Source of the DNA: an uncultured Phocaeicola sp.
Lineage (GTDB): Bacteria; Bacteroidota; Bacteroidia; Bacteroidales; Bacteroidaceae
Length of the DNA stretch: 64,000 bases
Reading direction: 5' to 3'
Assembly (NCBI GenBank): GCA_944320855.1
Contig: CALUJF010000003.1
Coordinates: forward strand, 1-64,000
Positions within the stretch are counted from its first letter, which is position 1. Each line of letters begins with the position of its first letter. A program made the translations under genes and the position numbers. The notes under the pieces were generated by a model, which had not been told where the DNA came from, did no database searches, and worked only from the letters and a program-made list of their open reading frames with translations. This document shows, piece by piece, positions 16,944 to 25,521 of the stretch.

Positions 16944-16976
16944 AGGCTGCGTTTCCATGTGTATGGAATGCAGCCT
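16944..16976. terminator. Terminator between the DUF1963 gene and pstB
   Basis: AGGCTGC at 16944-16950 pairs with GCAGCCT at 16970-16976, and the stem continues through TTCCAT/ATGGAA with a one-base bulge around a GTGT loop. It lies in the 59-base convergent gap and can serve both operons. Confidence 0.75.
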
Positions 16977-16997
16977 ACTACAACATAAATATTATTA

Positions 16998-17768
16998 TTA
17001 TCCCATTTTACCAGTCAGATATGCACGGGTACGTTCATCTTTAGGATTAGTAAACATTTTCTGTGTGTCGTCATATTCTATCAGCTCGCCCAGGAACATA
17101 AACATTGAGCGGTCTGAGATACGTTTTGCCTGCGACATGTTGTGTGTCACGATAAGGATAGTTACCTCCTTCTTCAGTTCGATAAGAAGTTCCTCGATGT
17201 GTTTTGTCGCGATAGGGTCAAGGGCAGAGGTTGGTTCGTCCATAAGCAGGATGTCAGGCTGGAGAGCAAGCGAGCGTGCGATGCACAGACGCTGCTGCTG
17301 ACCTCCTGAAAGGAACGTTCCGCGTTTGGTGAGTGAGTCTTTCACCTCGTCCCAAAGCATTACGTTGCGGAGGTTGCGTTCCACTATTTCGTCTTTCTTG
17401 CTCTTGGAGAGTTTTATGCCGTTCAGAATGTAACCTGCAAGAACATTATCGTAGATGTTCATTGTAGGGAACGGGTTAGGACGCTGGAACACCATACCGA
17501 TGCGGCGACGTTCTTCCGTAGGGTCCATTTCGAGTACGTTTTCGCCGTTAAGCAATATCTTACCCGTAACGTTGATATTCTTGTAAAGTTCGTGCATACG
17601 GTTTACCGCACGGAGCAATGTACTCTTACCGCAGCCTGAAGGTCCCATGATGGCAGTGATGGTATTTTTCTCAACATCAGCGCTTACATTCTTCACTGCC
17701 ATTATTTTACCTGTATATGATATTGATACGTTCTGAATCTGAAGGATAGGGTCTTTTATATTTTCCAT
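16998..17768 (-). CDS. pstB: Phosphate ABC transporter ATP-binding protein
   Basis: ATPase subunit of the high-affinity phosphate importer on the cytoplasmic face of the inner membrane. The 256 residues contain Walker A GPSGCGKST, the PstB-typical MVFQRPNPFP Q-loop, the ABC signature LSGGQQQRL, Walker B ILLMDEPTSALDP and the switch histidine in IVTHNM. Length equals the family norm. Its start overlaps the end of pstA by 13 bases, so translation is coupled. It is the last gene of the operon; phoU does not follow, and the operon ends at a terminator shared with an unrelated convergent operon. Confidence 0.96.
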   Translation of the reverse strand: MENIKDPILQIQNVSISYTGKIMAVKNVSADVEKNTITAIMGPSGCGKSTLLRAVNRMHELYKNINVTGKILLNGENVLEMDPTEERRRIGMVFQRPNPFPTMNIYDNVLAGYILNGIKLSKSKKDEIVERNLRNVMLWDEVKDSLTKRGTFLSGGQQQRLCIARSLALQPDILLMDEPTSALDPIATKHIEELLIELKKEVTILIVTHNMSQAKRISDRSMFMFLGELIEYDDTQKMFTNPKDERTRAYLTGKMG

Positions 17769-18628
17769 TTTTTCGCAATTCTTTTAGCTAATAAGTTTAA
17801 ACATAATACGAAGGTGAGCAGGAACAAGGATGCTCCCCAGATGAGGCTTTGGAGGTTAGGGTCGTTGAAGAACTCCCAGATAAGCAATGGTACTGCCGAC
17901 ATAGGGCGTGCCATGTTCCAGCTGATGGCTGCTCCTCCGAGTGCCGTAAACATGAGCGGTGCTGTTTCGCCCACTACACGCGAGATGGCAAGAAGGATAC
18001 CGGTGAAGATACTTCCGAATGCCGATGGAACCATAACCTGAAGCATTACTCTCCAGTAGCTTCCTCCGAGCGCAAGACCTGCTTCCTTCAGGGTTTCAGG
18101 AAGGATTTTCATTGTTTCTTCTGTAGAACGGATTATGAGTGGAAGCATCATGATGAAGAGTGCCACACTACCGGCAAATGCCGAATATCCTTTCATTGGG
18201 ACTACTACCCAGATGTATGTGATGATACCTATGATGATGGATGGCGTTCCCTGAAGAAGGTCGGTAAGGTAGCTTACGATAGTTGCAAACCAGTTTCCTC
18301 TATATTCTGAAAGGCAGATACCGCAGAATATACCTACAGGTATAGCTACTATTGCAGCAAGGAAAAGCATCAGGAATGTTCCCACTATACCGTTGGCTAT
18401 ACCTCCCGGTATTGTTTCGCCTGCCTGCATTGCCTGCATAGCCTTATATGCGTTTGGAGTTGCTTCTGTAATGAACGACCAGCCCAACTGTTCCCAACCT
18501 TTGATGAATACCTCGCCTAAGATGGCAAGCAACGGTATAGCTGTCAGACCGGACAGGATGCATACTGTCCAGAAGAGAAGCGTATTCTTGAATTTTCGTA
18601 TCTGTAGTTTATTGTCTTTTACTATCAT
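17756..18628 (-). CDS. pstA: Phosphate ABC transporter permease PstA
   Basis: One of two inner-membrane permease subunits. The 290 residues include about six membrane helices, the BPD-type conserved loop in LKEAGLALGGSYWRVMLQVMVPSAFGSIFTG (the EAA-like motif that docks on PstB) and the PstA-typical GETAPLMFTALGG. The N-terminal 20 residues are charged and cytoplasmic, followed by the first helix. It starts 21 bases after the end of pstC. Confidence 0.95.
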   Translation of the reverse strand: MIVKDNKLQIRKFKNTLLFWTVCILSGLTAIPLLAILGEVFIKGWEQLGWSFITEATPNAYKAMQAMQAGETIPGGIANGIVGTFLMLFLAAIVAIPVGIFCGICLSEYRGNWFATIVSYLTDLLQGTPSIIIGIITYIWVVVPMKGYSAFAGSVALFIMMLPLIIRSTEETMKILPETLKEAGLALGGSYWRVMLQVMVPSAFGSIFTGILLAISRVVGETAPLMFTALGGAAISWNMARPMSAVPLLIWEFFNDPNLQSLIWGASLFLLTFVLCLNLLAKRIAKKWKI

Positions 18629-18649
18629 ATTCGTCTGATTGTTGGTTTG

Positions 18650-19507
18650 TTATACGTGCTGGGCGCGGCGTATAAGTATCTTTCCTATCATGTTTATTAT
18701 AGCTGTAATGAGGAACAGGAGCAGACCTATTGCGATGAGTGACGAAAGTTTCAGTCCGTCTGCCTCACCAAACTGGTTGGCGATGATACTTGCCATAGTG
18801 TTACCTGTTGTTCTCAGTGTTTCAGGCATCTGGTTTGTGTTACCGATAAGCATTGTTACTGTCATTGTTTCGCCCAATGCACGTCCGATAGCAAGTATGT
18901 ATGCCGAGAAGATACCTGAACCTGCCATAGGGAATACCACGCGGCGGATAACTTCGGCACGGGTAGCTCCCATTGCATAAGCCCCTTCCTTAAGGTCGGA
19001 CGGAACCATCTTGATGAACTCGGCGCTAAGCGATGCTGCATAAGGTACAATCATTATGGCAAGAACGAATGCTGCTGTAAGGATTCCTGAACCCTGTGGA
19101 GAAAGATTGAGGTGCATAAATACGTGACGCAACGCATAGAATCCCCACAAACCATAGATAATAGATGGAATACCTGCCAGCAAATCTACTACTGTACTCA
19201 GAATGGTTGCTACTTTCTTTCCCTTGAAATATTCACCGGTAAATAGTGCTACAGGAAGCGAGAAAGGAATACACATGAGCAGTGCAAGCAGTGTCGTGAG
19301 AAGGGTTCCTGTGATGAAAGGCAGTGCTCCGTATTTTTCTTTTCCGGCTGTAGTAACCCACTCGTCGGAGAAAATGAAATTCCAGAAACCGAAATGCTCG
19401 AATGCTCCTGAAGCATCATTCACCAATGAGAATACAATCCCGACACCTATAACAGGGATTATTATTGCCGATATAATGAGTAATGCTTTGAATATCTTGT
19501 CTTGCAT
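18650..19507 (-). CDS. pstC: Phosphate ABC transporter permease PstC
   Basis: Second permease subunit. The 285 residues have about six helices, LVNDASGAFEHFGFWNFIFSDEW in the first periplasmic loop, a LLAGIPSIIYGLWGF segment, and the docking loop LKEGAYAMGATRAEVIRRVVFPMAGSGI. GRALGETMTVTMLIGN is the conserved late helix. The length is close to the short PstC form. The leader between pstS and pstC contains a nested inverted repeat that may lower pstC expression relative to pstS. Confidence 0.95.
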   Translation of the reverse strand: MQDKIFKALLIISAIIIPVIGVGIVFSLVNDASGAFEHFGFWNFIFSDEWVTTAGKEKYGALPFITGTLLTTLLALLMCIPFSLPVALFTGEYFKGKKVATILSTVVDLLAGIPSIIYGLWGFYALRHVFMHLNLSPQGSGILTAAFVLAIMIVPYAASLSAEFIKMVPSDLKEGAYAMGATRAEVIRRVVFPMAGSGIFSAYILAIGRALGETMTVTMLIGNTNQMPETLRTTGNTMASIIANQFGEADGLKLSSLIAIGLLLFLITAIINMIGKILIRRAQHV

Positions 19508-19540
19508 GTTTTCTTAATTGTTTGTTGTTAGTTTTTAGGT

Positions 19541-19628
19541 GACAAGTTAACGAGTTGACAAGTTAACAAGGTTGCCGTCCGGATGGAGAACCTATGAATT
19601 AACTTGTCAACTGAAACCTTGTTAACTT
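19541..19628. repeat. Nested inverted repeat between pstS and pstC
   Basis: Two overlapping stems are possible: GTTGACAAGTTAA (19554-19566) with TTAACTTGTCAAC (19599-19611), and AAGTTAACAAGGTT (19560-19573) with AACCTTGTTAACTT (19615-19628). A further copy of GACAAGTTAAC is at 19541-19551. The right arm overlaps the pstS stop codon. As RNA it could be a stability element or attenuator protecting pstS message; it also looks like a dispersed REP-type palindrome. Confidence 0.65.
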
Positions 19629-20676
19629 ACTTCAAGATTGCCTGTCCGTCGAAAGTAACTTCTTTCAGGTTCTGAAGGCTCTTGTCGATTGCGCTCTGTG
19701 GCAGTGGAGCATAGTGTACTGTTTCAGTAGTTTTCTGTACATCTGCGCTCAACATATACTGAAGCATGTCAAGAGTAGCTTTAGCCTGCTCGATTGTACG
19801 GTCTGAGTAGTTCTGTTCCTTGTAGATAATCAACCATGTGAAGCAGCTGATAGGATATGCACCTGCAGCGTTTGCATTTGTGATTGAACAGCGAGTGTCC
19901 TGTGGAATTTCGCCTGCTGCAGCTGCAGAGATACTTTCTGTAGATGGAGTAACGAGTTCGCCACGTACATTCATAACGCTTGCATATGGGATTTTCTGTG
20001 CGAAAGCATATTCAGAACCGATATAACCGATTGAGTATGGAGTCTGACGGATGATACCTGCTACACCAGGATTACCTTTAGCAGCCTGACCAACCTTGAA
20101 ATCAACTGTCTTACCGCAACCGAAGTTGTTTTTCCAGTCTTCGCTTACTTTGCTCAAATAGTCAGTGAATACGAAAGTTGTACCACTACCGTCTGAACGA
20201 TATGCCGGGATGATATCCTTTTCAGGAAGTTTTGTATCCGGATTCAGTTTCTGAAGACGTTCGTCGTTCCATTTTGTGATTTTGCCTGCGAAAATGTCAG
20301 CTATTACATCACCTGAGAGGTTCAAAGCTGATATTTCAGGAAGATTGTATGCCAACACTACGGCACCCATACATGTCGGGATGTGTACAACCGGTTTCAT
20401 TTCGCTCATTTCCTTGTCTGAAAGGAATGCGTCGCTACCGGCGAAGTCAACGATACCGTCTTTGAGGTTGCGGACACCACCGCCACTACCGATACCACCG
20501 TATGATACTTTATTGTTGCCTGTTGTTCCGTAAGAGTCGAATGACATTGTGTAGAAAGGAAGTGGGAATGTAGCTCCGGCACCTGTAAGTTCTACTCCGT
20601 TTGATTTCTGTCCGCCGCAAGAAGAAACTATTGCTGCAAACACACCTGCAATGAGTGATAAATAAATCTTTTTCAT
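19627..20676 (-). CDS. pstS: Phosphate-binding lipoprotein PstS
   Basis: Periplasmic high-affinity phosphate receptor of the Pst system. The 349 residues start with a lipoprotein signal ending at C20 (IVSSCGG). Phosphate-site features follow: TGAGATFPLPFY, GIGSGGGVRN, DFAGSDAFLS, and AYRSDGSGTTFVFTDYLSK with the RSDGSGT loop. Length matches the family. It is the first gene of pstSCAB. Its upstream region is filled by a 12-unit 11-bp repeat array suited to a PhoB-type regulator. Confidence 0.96.
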   Translation of the reverse strand: MKKIYLSLIAGVFAAIVSSCGGQKSNGVELTGAGATFPLPFYTMSFDSYGTTGNNKVSYGGIGSGGGVRNLKDGIVDFAGSDAFLSDKEMSEMKPVVHIPTCMGAVVLAYNLPEISALNLSGDVIADIFAGKITKWNDERLQKLNPDTKLPEKDIIPAYRSDGSGTTFVFTDYLSKVSEDWKNNFGCGKTVDFKVGQAAKGNPGVAGIIRQTPYSIGYIGSEYAFAQKIPYASVMNVRGELVTPSTESISAAAAGEIPQDTRCSITNANAAGAYPISCFTWLIIYKEQNYSDRTIEQAKATLDMLQYMLSADVQKTTETVHYAPLPQSAIDKSLQNLKEVTFDGQAILK

Positions 20677-20700
20677 ACCTTAAAAAATTAATATTCTGTT

Positions 20701-20832
20701 GTTTTATAGTTGTTTAATTATCGTTTAACCGCTGTTCAGGAGATGTTCACCAGGCGTTCATCGGGTGTTCACTGAACGTTTACTGAACAGTATCTGAACG
20801 GCTTCTGAACAGCGTTTGAACACTTTTTAAAG
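20701..20832 (-). promoter_or_regulatory. Twelve-unit 11-bp repeat array upstream of pstS (candidate extended Pho box)
   Basis: With units starting at 20701, 20712, 20723 and so on every 11 bases to 20822, the plus strand reads GTTTTATAGTT, GTTTAATTATC, GTTTAACCGCT, GTTCAGGAGAT, GTTCACCAGGC, GTTCATCGGGT, GTTCACTGAAC, GTTTACTGAAC, then units ending in TGAAC (AGTATCTGAAC, GGCTTCTGAAC, AGCGTTTGAAC) and ACTTTTTAAAG. The period is exact throughout. It fills nearly the whole gap between the porin stop and pstS. PhoB-class regulators bind 11-bp direct repeats, so a Pho box is the natural reading, though known boxes have only two or a few units. Confidence 0.65.
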
Positions 20833-21831
20833 AGCGAATGAAGCGTTTAAGTATGCGTATGAGAGATTCTTCATTCCGTCAGCCTTAGGTGCCCATATTC
20901 TGAAGTTAGGAGATAGCTTGACATATTTGCCCAACTTGAATTCTACACCTGCCATACCTGCCATACCGTCTTTTGCACTATCCCATGAGTCTTTTGATGT
21001 GAGGTAGTCCCAACGTCCGTATATGTTGATTTTCTTTGTAAGATTGATTGTTGTGTAGACAGAAGCACCACTCTTGTCGTTGCCGTTGGCAAACTTGGTG
21101 TTCTTCATCCAGTTGTATTCTGCTCCAAGTGAGAATGCCGAGTTTTTATATCCTGCGAAGAATGCAAGGTTTGTAGTTCCTTTTACATCGTCTTTGTTCT
21201 GTGCAGCATCTTTCAGGCTTTGTCCTGCTTCGTTGTATGAACCGTATGCACGTACCATAAATCCTTTTACCGGGGTAAGTGTCAGACCGGCACCGTACTG
21301 AAGACCGTCGTCCACCTGCACTTTCTTGTAGCCTTCACCGTTTGCTACTATAACATCGGCAGAAAAGATATCATTAAACTTATATGCTGCTGATACTGCG
21401 AGGTCGGCACTGCTACCGAATTTGTATTCATCCTGGAAAGATTTCATAACGTAGCGTTTTCCCCAGAAGTCTTCCTGTGTCTTGAACTGTGTGGTGCTTA
21501 TCAAACCTCCGCTCAATGTCAGGCCTTCGTGTTTCCATGACACCATGGCGTTTTTGATGAATCCTACTCTCTGAATGTCATCAACATCGTCTGACTGGTC
21601 GAAGTCCATAACCGCCTTTATCAAAAGGTTGTGAGGTAATTTATACTGGTAGCCAATATAAGCTCTGTCCAAATTAAAACCTCTGTCGTTGTTCACAGTT
21701 CCAAATCCTGAGTGCAAATCAGAATAGATGGTAATGATTGCACTTCCTTTTTTCTCTTCTTCCTTTTCTTTTGCAAATGCCAGTGTTGGTATTGCCAACG
21801 CTAACATTGTTCCTAATAAAATCTTTTTCAT
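20827..21831 (-). CDS. OprO/OprP-type phosphate porin
   Basis: Outer-membrane beta-barrel of 334 residues with a cleavable signal (MKKILLGTMLALAIPTLAFA). The barrel part shows alternating strands such as NLDRAYIGYQYKLPHNLLIKAVMDF, LTLSGGLISTTQ and a closing SPNFRIWAPKADG, matching Porin_O_P proteins. In Bacteroides this gene commonly sits beside pst genes, and location supports phosphate passage into the periplasm. It lies upstream of pstS on the same strand with a gap filled by the 11-bp array, so pst may be transcribed both separately and by readthrough. Two TGTTACA repeats 11 bases apart lie upstream. Confidence 0.85.
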   Translation of the reverse strand: MKKILLGTMLALAIPTLAFAKEKEEEKKGSAIITIYSDLHSGFGTVNNDRGFNLDRAYIGYQYKLPHNLLIKAVMDFDQSDDVDDIQRVGFIKNAMVSWKHEGLTLSGGLISTTQFKTQEDFWGKRYVMKSFQDEYKFGSSADLAVSAAYKFNDIFSADVIVANGEGYKKVQVDDGLQYGAGLTLTPVKGFMVRAYGSYNEAGQSLKDAAQNKDDVKGTTNLAFFAGYKNSAFSLGAEYNWMKNTKFANGNDKSGASVYTTINLTKKINIYGRWDYLTSKDSWDSAKDGMAGMAGVEFKLGKYVKLSPNFRIWAPKADGMKNLSYAYLNASFAL

Positions 21832-21877
21832 ATTATATCGTTCGCTTAATTTTCACGCTGCAAAAATGAGCGTTTGG

Positions 21878-21895
21878 TGTTACAAATGTGTTACA
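21878..21895 (-). promoter_or_regulatory. Pho-box-like direct repeat upstream of the porin gene
   Basis: TGTTACA at 21878-21884 and TGTTACA at 21889-21895 are exactly 11 bases apart; a degenerate third copy (CTTAACA) is at 21900-21906. It lies about 47 bases upstream of the porin start. Spacing is that of PhoB-type boxes. Confidence 0.5.
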
Positions 21896-21978
21896 ATCGC
21901 TTAACATTAATATTAATCTGCTTTTGTATCTTTATTGTATGTACCTAATAATTAGTTTATTAAACACAAATGTAGCAT

Positions 21979-21997
21979 GTATTACAAAAGTATTACA
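21979..21997 (-). promoter_or_regulatory. Second 11-bp spaced repeat upstream of the porin gene
   Basis: GTATTACA occurs at 21979-21986 and 21990-21997, again 11 bases apart and related to the TGTTACA pair nearer the gene. It could be a distal site for the same regulator. Confidence 0.35.
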
Positions 21998-22004
21998 CAA
22001 AAAT

Positions 22005-22056
22005 GGGCAAATATCCCGATTGTGATAGTCAGTGTATCGACATAGGATATTTGCCC
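22005..22056 (-). terminator. Terminator of the heparinase-family gene
   Basis: A perfect 12-bp stem (GGGCAAATATCC at 22005-22016 with GGATATTTGCCC at 22045-22056) is followed on the minus strand by ATTTTTGTG. It lies 80 bases downstream of the lyase stop. Confidence 0.7.
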
Positions 22057-22096
22057 GAATGCAATAGTCTGCTCTAAAAGAAGCAGAAGTATTTTA

Positions 22097-22142
22097 TGTT
22101 TGCAAAACTTTTTAAAACCTTTTGCAAAGCCTTTGTTATTTT
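22097..22142. repeat. 11-bp periodic array at the 3' end of the lyase gene
   Basis: Four units of 11 bases follow one another (ATGTTTGCAAA, ACTTTTTAAAA, CCTTTTGCAAA, GCCTTTGTTAT). The last overlaps the stop codon of the lyase. The TTTnAAA cores have the same spacing as in the arrays near dacB, pstS and the PUL. Confidence 0.5.
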
Positions 22143-24064
22143 ACTATGAACTTATAGCTTCCTTCCGTTTTCTTTTGTGTATCAGTCAGTGAAACACGGT
22201 AAATCTGTTTTCCCCATACGTTTGACAGGCGTGTATCGGGAAGCTCTATAGTTTCAAGTGTAGCCTTGAAGTTTGTAGGATATTCAAGTGTGGCCTGTTC
22301 TTCTCCCACCTTGACAATAACCTTACCGGCTTTGCTTATATCAATATCTCCCCAAACGAGGAAGTTCACCTGATTTGCTGCTTTGGCTTCTTTCAGTGAG
22401 AATTTGTCTGTTATTACAAGACGTTTGTTTTCTAATTTATATGAACGAATCCAGCTGTTTACTGCTGCTTCTTCCGGGTATGCTGTAGAAATATCTGCAG
22501 AGAAGAAACGCTGTTTTTCCTTGCATACTACGTTTGTAGCCTTGTATTCCTGTCCGAAACGCTGCGGAACACCGTTTATCATAGGCAGATTGTGGTAGTT
22601 GCTCTGCATGGTCCAGATGGAATATCTCTCGCTGCTGAAAGTCTGGCGTGTGTATGTTCCTACTCCAGCATCAATAAACATAGGAGTGTTGTTGATGTAG
22701 AGTGAGAATGTTCCGGCATCGTTATGATTGTGGCTTTCGTTGTTGAAGCCTCCCTTTGTGGCAAGGAACCATCCTGAATTGTTTGTCAGATAGCAGAATT
22801 CTGTTTCAGGATACCATGTACATGCAGGAACGTTGTGTGCCGGCTCTGTCTGTTCAAGTTCTTTATTCAGCAGTACACACTGCAATGTGCGGAAAGCATC
22901 GTTGCCAAGAGGAATTGTAGGACGCTTGCCTTTGAGCAGATATGCTGCAAACTGCATCATTTCTTCGCTGCCTACTGCACGTCCGTAGCGGTAAATCAAT
23001 GGAGCATCGCCACCACCTTTTGCCGAAGCGTCAGCAAAGTTTACCACCCATCCGTCGCCTACATACGAACGGCTTATGTATTCACCCATGCGGCGTATCA
23101 TAGGATTTTTGAACAGAGATACTTTTCCGTTTGTACCGTCGGACAGGATTTGCAGGTAGTCATACATCTTTCCGGCTGCATGTCCCCAATATGAAGTACC
23201 TTCCTCACATGCACCGTCAGATTTTACAAAATTGATGAATTTATCTACAGACTGCATTGTGCGCCATACCGCATCGGTAAGTTTGTCGCGGTCATTTTCA
23301 AGAAGGAGATAGCACTGAAGTACATTTGAGTTACACCAAGGATTCCAGTTGTTGATAATTTCTCCAGGTTTCCAGTAGAAAGCCATCCACCATTCGCGGT
23401 CGTTTTCCATGAATGGGTCAAGAATACGTTCTTGAAGTTCGTGGCGCAGACGAAGCGATATAACAGGATCTGCCTTATCGAATGTATCGTGGAAGAAATA
23501 ATATACCCATGACAGCATAGAACCGTAGTTTCCTGAGCCGAGGTCTATGATTTGTTCGCGCCAGTCGGGCATAGAGCGTTTGGTACTTTGTCTTGGCAAG
23601 TGTGCCGACAGTACCCATGAAGTCATTTCGCAGCTGAAGAACACACCGTTTATCAGTTGGTCTACGAAACGTCCTTTCCCTTCGGCAAGTTCGGCCATCA
23701 TAAGCATGTTTATTGCTTTTCGATTAGCTTCATAAGGATTCTGCATGATGTTTCTTTCGCCGCTACGCTCATATTCCAGATAGTCTGTAGCACGGATAAC
23801 CTGCCATTTGTAGTCCAACATCCTCTCGCCGGCTCTGATGAGTGTTTGTCTGTCTTCATCATTAAGCAGAGAGTTCCAGCCTTCACGGTCGGTATATGCA
23901 GGGTATGGCACCCACTCGCCGTTCATAATCAATGCTTCCTTAAGTTGTTCCTTGGTAACAGAGTTTTGCAGCAGATTTCTTTCTGTGTATGCAAACGTTG
24001 TAGTCGTAAGCATTAGCAAAAGACAGATTACTGTCCACGTGCGCAGTAAAAAGTGATTCTTCAT
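22136..24064 (-). CDS. Heparinase II/III-family polysaccharide lyase (PL12/PL15/PL21-like)
   Basis: A secreted or periplasmic protein of 642 residues that probably eliminates at uronic acids of a glycosaminoglycan or related acidic glycan. A signal peptide ends near TTTFAYTE. An alpha/alpha toroid fills about residues 50-400 with the conserved NNWNPWCNSN and EEGTSYWGHAAGKMYDY stretches. The C-terminal beta domain opens with the heparinase II/III hallmark SHNHNDAGTFSLYI, including the catalytic/metal His, and IDAGVGTYTRQTFSSERY. The exact PL family and substrate cannot be settled by eye. It stands alone, with no SusCD or sulfatase beside it. Confidence 0.85.
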   Translation of the reverse strand: MKNHFLLRTWTVICLLLMLTTTTFAYTERNLLQNSVTKEQLKEALIMNGEWVPYPAYTDREGWNSLLNDEDRQTLIRAGERMLDYKWQVIRATDYLEYERSGERNIMQNPYEANRKAINMLMMAELAEGKGRFVDQLINGVFFSCEMTSWVLSAHLPRQSTKRSMPDWREQIIDLGSGNYGSMLSWVYYFFHDTFDKADPVISLRLRHELQERILDPFMENDREWWMAFYWKPGEIINNWNPWCNSNVLQCYLLLENDRDKLTDAVWRTMQSVDKFINFVKSDGACEEGTSYWGHAAGKMYDYLQILSDGTNGKVSLFKNPMIRRMGEYISRSYVGDGWVVNFADASAKGGGDAPLIYRYGRAVGSEEMMQFAAYLLKGKRPTIPLGNDAFRTLQCVLLNKELEQTEPAHNVPACTWYPETEFCYLTNNSGWFLATKGGFNNESHNHNDAGTFSLYINNTPMFIDAGVGTYTRQTFSSERYSIWTMQSNYHNLPMINGVPQRFGQEYKATNVVCKEKQRFFSADISTAYPEEAAVNSWIRSYKLENKRLVITDKFSLKEAKAANQVNFLVWGDIDISKAGKVIVKVGEEQATLEYPTNFKATLETIELPDTRLSNVWGKQIYRVSLTDTQKKTEGSYKFIVK

Positions 24065-24131
24065 TCTTGATAAAAATTAATAGGTTAAAGTATTTGATGC
24101 AAAGATAACAAATTCGGGCATAAATAAAAAT

Positions 24132-24165
24132 AAAGACCGCAGAAACGGAATGTCCTGCGGCCTTT
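24132..24165 (-). terminator. Terminator of tyrS
   Basis: AAAGACCGCAG (24132-24142) pairs with CTGCGGCCTTT (24155-24165) with one G-T pair; on the minus strand it is followed by ATTTTTATTT. It lies 25 bases after the tyrS stop. Confidence 0.8.
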
Positions 24166-24189
24166 AAATAGTGTTATAAGTGTGTGTTT

Positions 24190-25482
24190 TTATTTTGCAA
24201 TAATCAGATAATAGTTCTTCTTTCCGCGCTGTACGAGAAGATATTTACCGTCAAGCAAGTCTCCGGCTGTGATAGTCTGGTCGAATGCAGTAAGTTTCTC
24301 TTTGTTCAAAGAAACGCCACCGCCCTGAACCATCTTTCTCATTTCGCCTTTTGAAGGGAAGATGGCAGTCTTTTCTGCAAACAGGTCTACTGCCTTTATT
24401 CCGGCTTCGATGTCTGCTTTGGCAACCTCGAACTGTGGAACACCTTCGAATACTGAAAGAAGAGTGTCTTCGTCAAGTTTCTTCAATGCCTCTGAAGTAG
24501 CATTTCCGAACAGGATTCCTGATGCTTCGACAGCTGCATTGTAGTCTTCCTCAGAGTGAACCATGATAGTAACTTCCTTGGCAAGACGTTTCTGAAGAAC
24601 GCGCAAGTGAGGAGCTGCTTCATGTTCAGCTATCAGGCTGTCGATTTCTTCTTTTGATATTGAAGTGAAAATCTTGATATATTTCTTAGCGTCTTCGTCG
24701 CTGACGTTGAGCCAGAACTGATAGAATTTATATGGAGATGTATATCGTGGGTCCAACCATATGTTTCCTGACTCTGTCTTACCGAACTTACCGCCGTCGG
24801 CTTTTGTTATAAGCGGACATGTAAGTGCGTAAACCTCGCCACCGTTTGTACGGCGTATCAGTTCGGCACCTGTGGTGATGTTACCCCACTGGTCGGAACC
24901 GCCCAACTGAAGTTTACAGTTCTTGGTTTCATACAGATGCAGGAAGTCATATCCTTGCAGCAGCTGATAAGTGAATTCAGTGAATGAAAGTCCGTCGCGC
25001 GCTTCCCCGTTCAGACGTTTCTGTACAGAATCTTTTGCCATCATGTAGTTTACGGTGATGTGCTTTCCTACTGTACGTGCGAAGTCGAGGAATGAGAAGT
25101 CTTTCATCCAGTCATAGTTGTTTACCAGTTCTGCCTTGTTTGGGGCGTCCGATTCGAAATCGAGGAATTTGCCCAATTGCTTCTTGATACACTCCTGATT
25201 ATGGCGCAATGTCTCTTCGTCCAACAGGTTACGTTCCTGTGATTTTCCGGACGGGTCGCCAATCATACCTGTGGCACCGCCTACAAGAGCCAACGGCTTG
25301 TGACCGCAGCGTTGGAAATGTCTTAACATCATAACGCCGCATAAGTGACCAATGTGCAATGAGTCAGCAGTAGGGTCAATACCGAGGTAAGCTGTTACCA
25401 TTTCTTTTTCAAGTAGTTCTTCTGTGCCTGGCATCATGGTGTGTACCATTCCGCGCCATCTTAATTCTTCTACAAAGTTCAT
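24190..25482 (-). CDS. tyrS: Tyrosyl-tRNA synthetase
   Basis: The enzyme charges tRNA-Tyr in the cytoplasm. The 430 residues contain the class I HIGH motif at residues 43-46 ([12 protein letters not shown]), the tyrosine-site tract [14 protein letters not shown] with [12 protein letters not shown], the KMSKS-equivalent GKFGKTESG, and a C-terminal S4-like RNA-binding domain ([11 protein letters not shown]). Length is normal. It has an exact promoter and a leader that begins with a motif shared with the DUF2723 gene. Confidence 0.97.
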   Translation of the reverse strand: MNFVEELRWRGMVHTMMPGTEELLEKEMVTAYLGIDPTADSLHIGHLCGVMMLRHFQRCGHKPLALVGGATGMIGDPSGKSQERNLLDEETLRHNQECIKKQLGKFLDFESDAPNKAELVNNYDWMKDFSFLDFARTVGKHITVNYMMAKDSVQKRLNGEARDGLSFTEFTYQLLQGYDFLHLYETKNCKLQLGGSDQWGNITTGAELIRRTNGGEVYALTCPLITKADGGKFGKTESGNIWLDPRYTSPYKFYQFWLNVSDEDAKKYIKIFTSISKEEIDSLIAEHEAAPHLRVLQKRLAKEVTIMVHSEEDYNAAVEASGILFGNATSEALKKLDEDTLLSVFEGVPQFEVAKADIEAGIKAVDLFAEKTAIFPSKGEMRKMVQGGGVSLNKEKLTAFDQTITAGDLLDGKYLLVQRGKKNYYLIIAK

Positions 25483-25521
25483 CGAATGAAATTCTTAGTT
25501 TAACATATAAAATTTTTGGTT

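Larger units (their letters stand above)
21832..22135. other. Intergenic region between the lyase end and the porin start
   Basis: It holds two pairs of 11-bp spaced repeats close to the porin (21878-21895 and 21979-21997), a terminator for the lyase gene (22005-22056) and an 11-bp array reaching the lyase stop codon (22097-22142). No gene is seen. Confidence 0.6.

Noticed and set aside
20701-20832. CRISPR array
   Set aside because: Units are 11 bases with no unique spacers between them and no cas genes are in the window.
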